From the NCBI GenBank assembly GCA_009720755.1, contig WNKV01000003.1, forward strand, positions 248,001 to 312,000: a stretch of DNA of 64,000 nucleotides. Direction: 5' to 3'. The notes under the pieces were generated by a model that saw only the letters and a list, made by a program, of their open reading frames with translations, did no database searches and had not been told where the DNA came from. Position 1 is the stretch's first letter; each line of letters starts with the position of its first letter. The position numbers and the translations under genes are program-made. The stretch comes from Rhodoplanes serenus (GTDB lineage Bacteria > Pseudomonadota > Alphaproteobacteria > Rhizobiales > Xanthobacteraceae). This document shows, in pieces, positions 62,818 to 64,000 of the stretch.

Positions 62818-63189
62818 GGTGGCTCCGGCGGGCTGGCACGAGGGCGGGGCTGGGCGAGGCGGGGCGACCCGGACGCCCGGGCCGGGTGATGCCGGGCGCC
62901 GCGATTCGCCGGCGGCGGTCTGTCGGCGAGGATTGCTCGCCGGCCTCGGGCCGGCAAGCCGGACGCGCGCCCCTCGGTCATTGTCATGGCTGGGCCGGCG
63001 CATCGCGCCGCGACCCGGCCGTCCATCTCGGCATCCTGTAGCCCGGGTTGAGCGCAGCGAAACCCGGGGTCCGGCGGTGGTAGGAGCAGGAAGGCCCGGA
63101 TTTCGCTCCGCTCAATCCAGGCTACGAGAAAGCCGGACTACGAAGAAGCTGGTCCACGTCTGCTCGTCATGGCCGGACGGCGCCTCGGC
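62818..63189. other. 372-bp intergenic region with A/B repeats
   Basis: Between maiA and the small secreted protein gene, both on the minus strand. It contains repeat units B (63038-63068) and A (63094-63126) described separately, and nothing else recognisable. Confidence 0.5.
63038..63126. repeat. Second B-A palindromic repeat pair
   Basis: Unit B at 63038-63068 and unit A at 63094-63126, in the same inverted relation as the cluster after gatA. Intervening bases differ, so the pairing units, not the spacer, are conserved. Confidence 0.8.
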
Positions 63190-63498
63190 TCAGCGGCTGC
63201 ACTCGATGGCGACGAAGTCGTCGCAGGCGGCGCCGCGGCAGCCGCTGGCGCGGACCGGGACGGTGCCGGTGATCTCGTCGCGGTCGACCTTGCGGAACGA
63301 CACGGCGTGCTTGAAATCGTGCTGCCGGCACAGCGCGGTCGCCATGGCGGTGCCGCAGCGGTCGCCGCTGGCGAGACAGCGATCGATGCCATAGGCGTCG
63401 GCGTTGCTGTTCAGGATGAACACCCGCTTCTCGGCCTGGGCCGGGGCGAGGCCGGCGACCAGGGTCGCCAGGAACGTGACCAGGGCGAGGGCGCGCAT
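63190..63498 (-). CDS. Small secreted protein with paired cysteines
   Basis: A 102-residue exported protein. The signal peptide ends at APAQA (about residue 22). The mature domain starts EKRVFILNSNADAYGIDRCLASGDRCG and ends with CRGAACDDFVAIEC; six to seven cysteines suggest disulfides. It resembles a conserved Rhizobiales secreted protein of unknown role. A perfect CtrA box lies 89 bases upstream of its start. Confidence 0.72.
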   Translation of the reverse strand: MRALALVTFLATLVAGLAPAQAEKRVFILNSNADAYGIDRCLASGDRCGTAMATALCRQHDFKHAVSFRKVDRDEITGTVPVRASGCRGAACDDFVAIECSR

Positions 63499-63956
63499 CG
63501 GCGTGCTCGATCGGTGAGAGGGCGACGGCACTGCGGCCGGGCGCCAGCGGCGCCGCGAGCCAATTCCGACAATGCGGCCACATCCGTTAAGGCGGCGTTA
63601 ACTGCCCGATTCGGCGGCTCCGTGCACGGGAACTCTTGACGGGCCGCCGCGGCTCGACCATGGTGCGCGCCCATGAACGGCCACCACGCCCAGATCGGCA
63701 TTTGCCGGGGGATTATTCGCTAGCGGCTCCCGCTGGCTACGGCCGTCTTGTCTTCATTTGTCGACAAACAGACGCCGGGCCAGCAGGCCGCGGGCATGAT
63801 TCGGCTCGTGACGAGCAGCCGCTGCGGCGCCGGCTCGTCCCGGACCGGGTGTTCGGCCGGACTCGCATGACGCGGGCCCGCTTCGGCGGACGCGCGACCC
63901 GATGTCGACGGCGAACCCTCGCGCCGCCGGAGCACGCACGAAGGGGACGGCACGGC
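63499..63956. other. 458-bp divergent intergenic region before cysS
   Basis: No gene supported. It contains the CtrA-type box (63587-63601), a 12-bp perfect palindrome TTTGTCGACAAA (63757-63768), and presumably the promoter of cysS. Confidence 0.5.
63587..63601. promoter_or_regulatory. Perfect CtrA box
   Basis: TTAA-GGCGGCG-TTAA matches all eight consensus positions with the exact seven-base spacer. It lies 89 bases upstream of the minus-strand secreted protein gene and 356 bases before cysS, so the former is the more likely target. Confidence 0.6.
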
Positions 63957-64000
63957 ATGGACCTCAGGCTCTACGACACGCTCGCGCGCGACAAGCGCCC
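63957..64000 (+). CDS. cysS: Cysteinyl-tRNA synthetase, 5' end only
   Basis: The window ends 15 codons in: MDLRLYDTLARDKRP. This is the typical CysRS N-terminus (family pattern LRLYNTLTRxKxPF), which precedes the HIGH motif. The rest lies beyond the window. Confidence 0.8.
   Translation, partial: MDLRLYDTLARDKR

Noticed and set aside
1-64000. tRNA, rRNA, CRISPR arrays, insertion sequences, attachment sites, prophage genes
   Set aside because: Looked for on both strands; no T-loop/acceptor pattern, direct-repeat spacer array, transposase or integrase was seen.

Overview
The window is a high-GC stretch of an alphaproteobacterial chromosome. Gene content points to Hyphomicrobiales (Rhizobiales), perhaps near Rhodoplanes, Xanthobacteraceae or Nitrobacteraceae; the genus is only a guess. 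The evidence is divK-pleD, EipB, hdaA beside the ppk-ppx-rnd cluster, DUF2865, DUF6665 and DUF2336 proteins, a SpeD with a long N-terminus, and CtrA-, EcfG- and Zur-type sites. No rRNA, tRNA, CRISPR array, insertion sequence or prophage was found. Nearly all of the window is housekeeping or envelope genes in short operons, often with 4-bp ATGA overlaps (rnr-nudix, octaheme cytochrome-cytochrome b, purM-purN).

Layout. 0.1-3 kb: complex I accessory subunit, then a Zur box in front of a His-rich outer-membrane-type protein and a ZnuA-like zinc-binding protein. 3-9 kb: HIT protein, PilZ protein, a ridA-GDPD-acyltransferase operon, eipB and dinB. 9.2-11.2 kb: divK-pleD behind a CtrA-like box. 11.2-22.7 kb, mostly minus strand: rpmG, nudix, rnr, topA, dprA, a GT92-type glycosyltransferase, a methyltransferase and plsY. 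23-24.6 kb: DUF2336 gene and csbD. 24.6-27 kb: octaheme c-type cytochrome with a membrane cytochrome b. 27-36.4 kb: small secreted or stress proteins, ndk, a TerC transporter, a P2-type cation ATPase and a cold-shock gene. 36.4-45.6 kb: GST, purN, purM, CDP-alcohol phosphatidyltransferase, hdaA, ppk, ppx, rnd. 45.8-53.4 kb: an apparent accessory block (P1B-5 metal ATPase with hemerythrin tail, response regulator, hybrid PAS kinase, ThDP enzyme). 53.6-64 kb: aspS, speD-speE, small envelope proteins, gatC-gatA, DUF2865 protein, maleylacetoacetate isomerase, a small secreted protein, and the start of cysS.

How the parts connect. The first 3 kb looks like a zinc-scarcity module. Four CtrA-type sites (divK-pleD, PilZ, DUF2336, a small secreted protein) suggest cell-cycle control of several envelope or c-di-GMP genes. 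Three EcfG-type promoters precede csbD, a DUF1236 gene and a small membrane protein, consistent with general stress control. The octaheme cytochrome and cytochrome b form a plausible quinol-to-periplasm electron-transfer unit. A recurrent oddity is in-frame 15-bp minisatellites in gene 5' regions, giving pentapeptide repeats in otherwise unrelated proteins.
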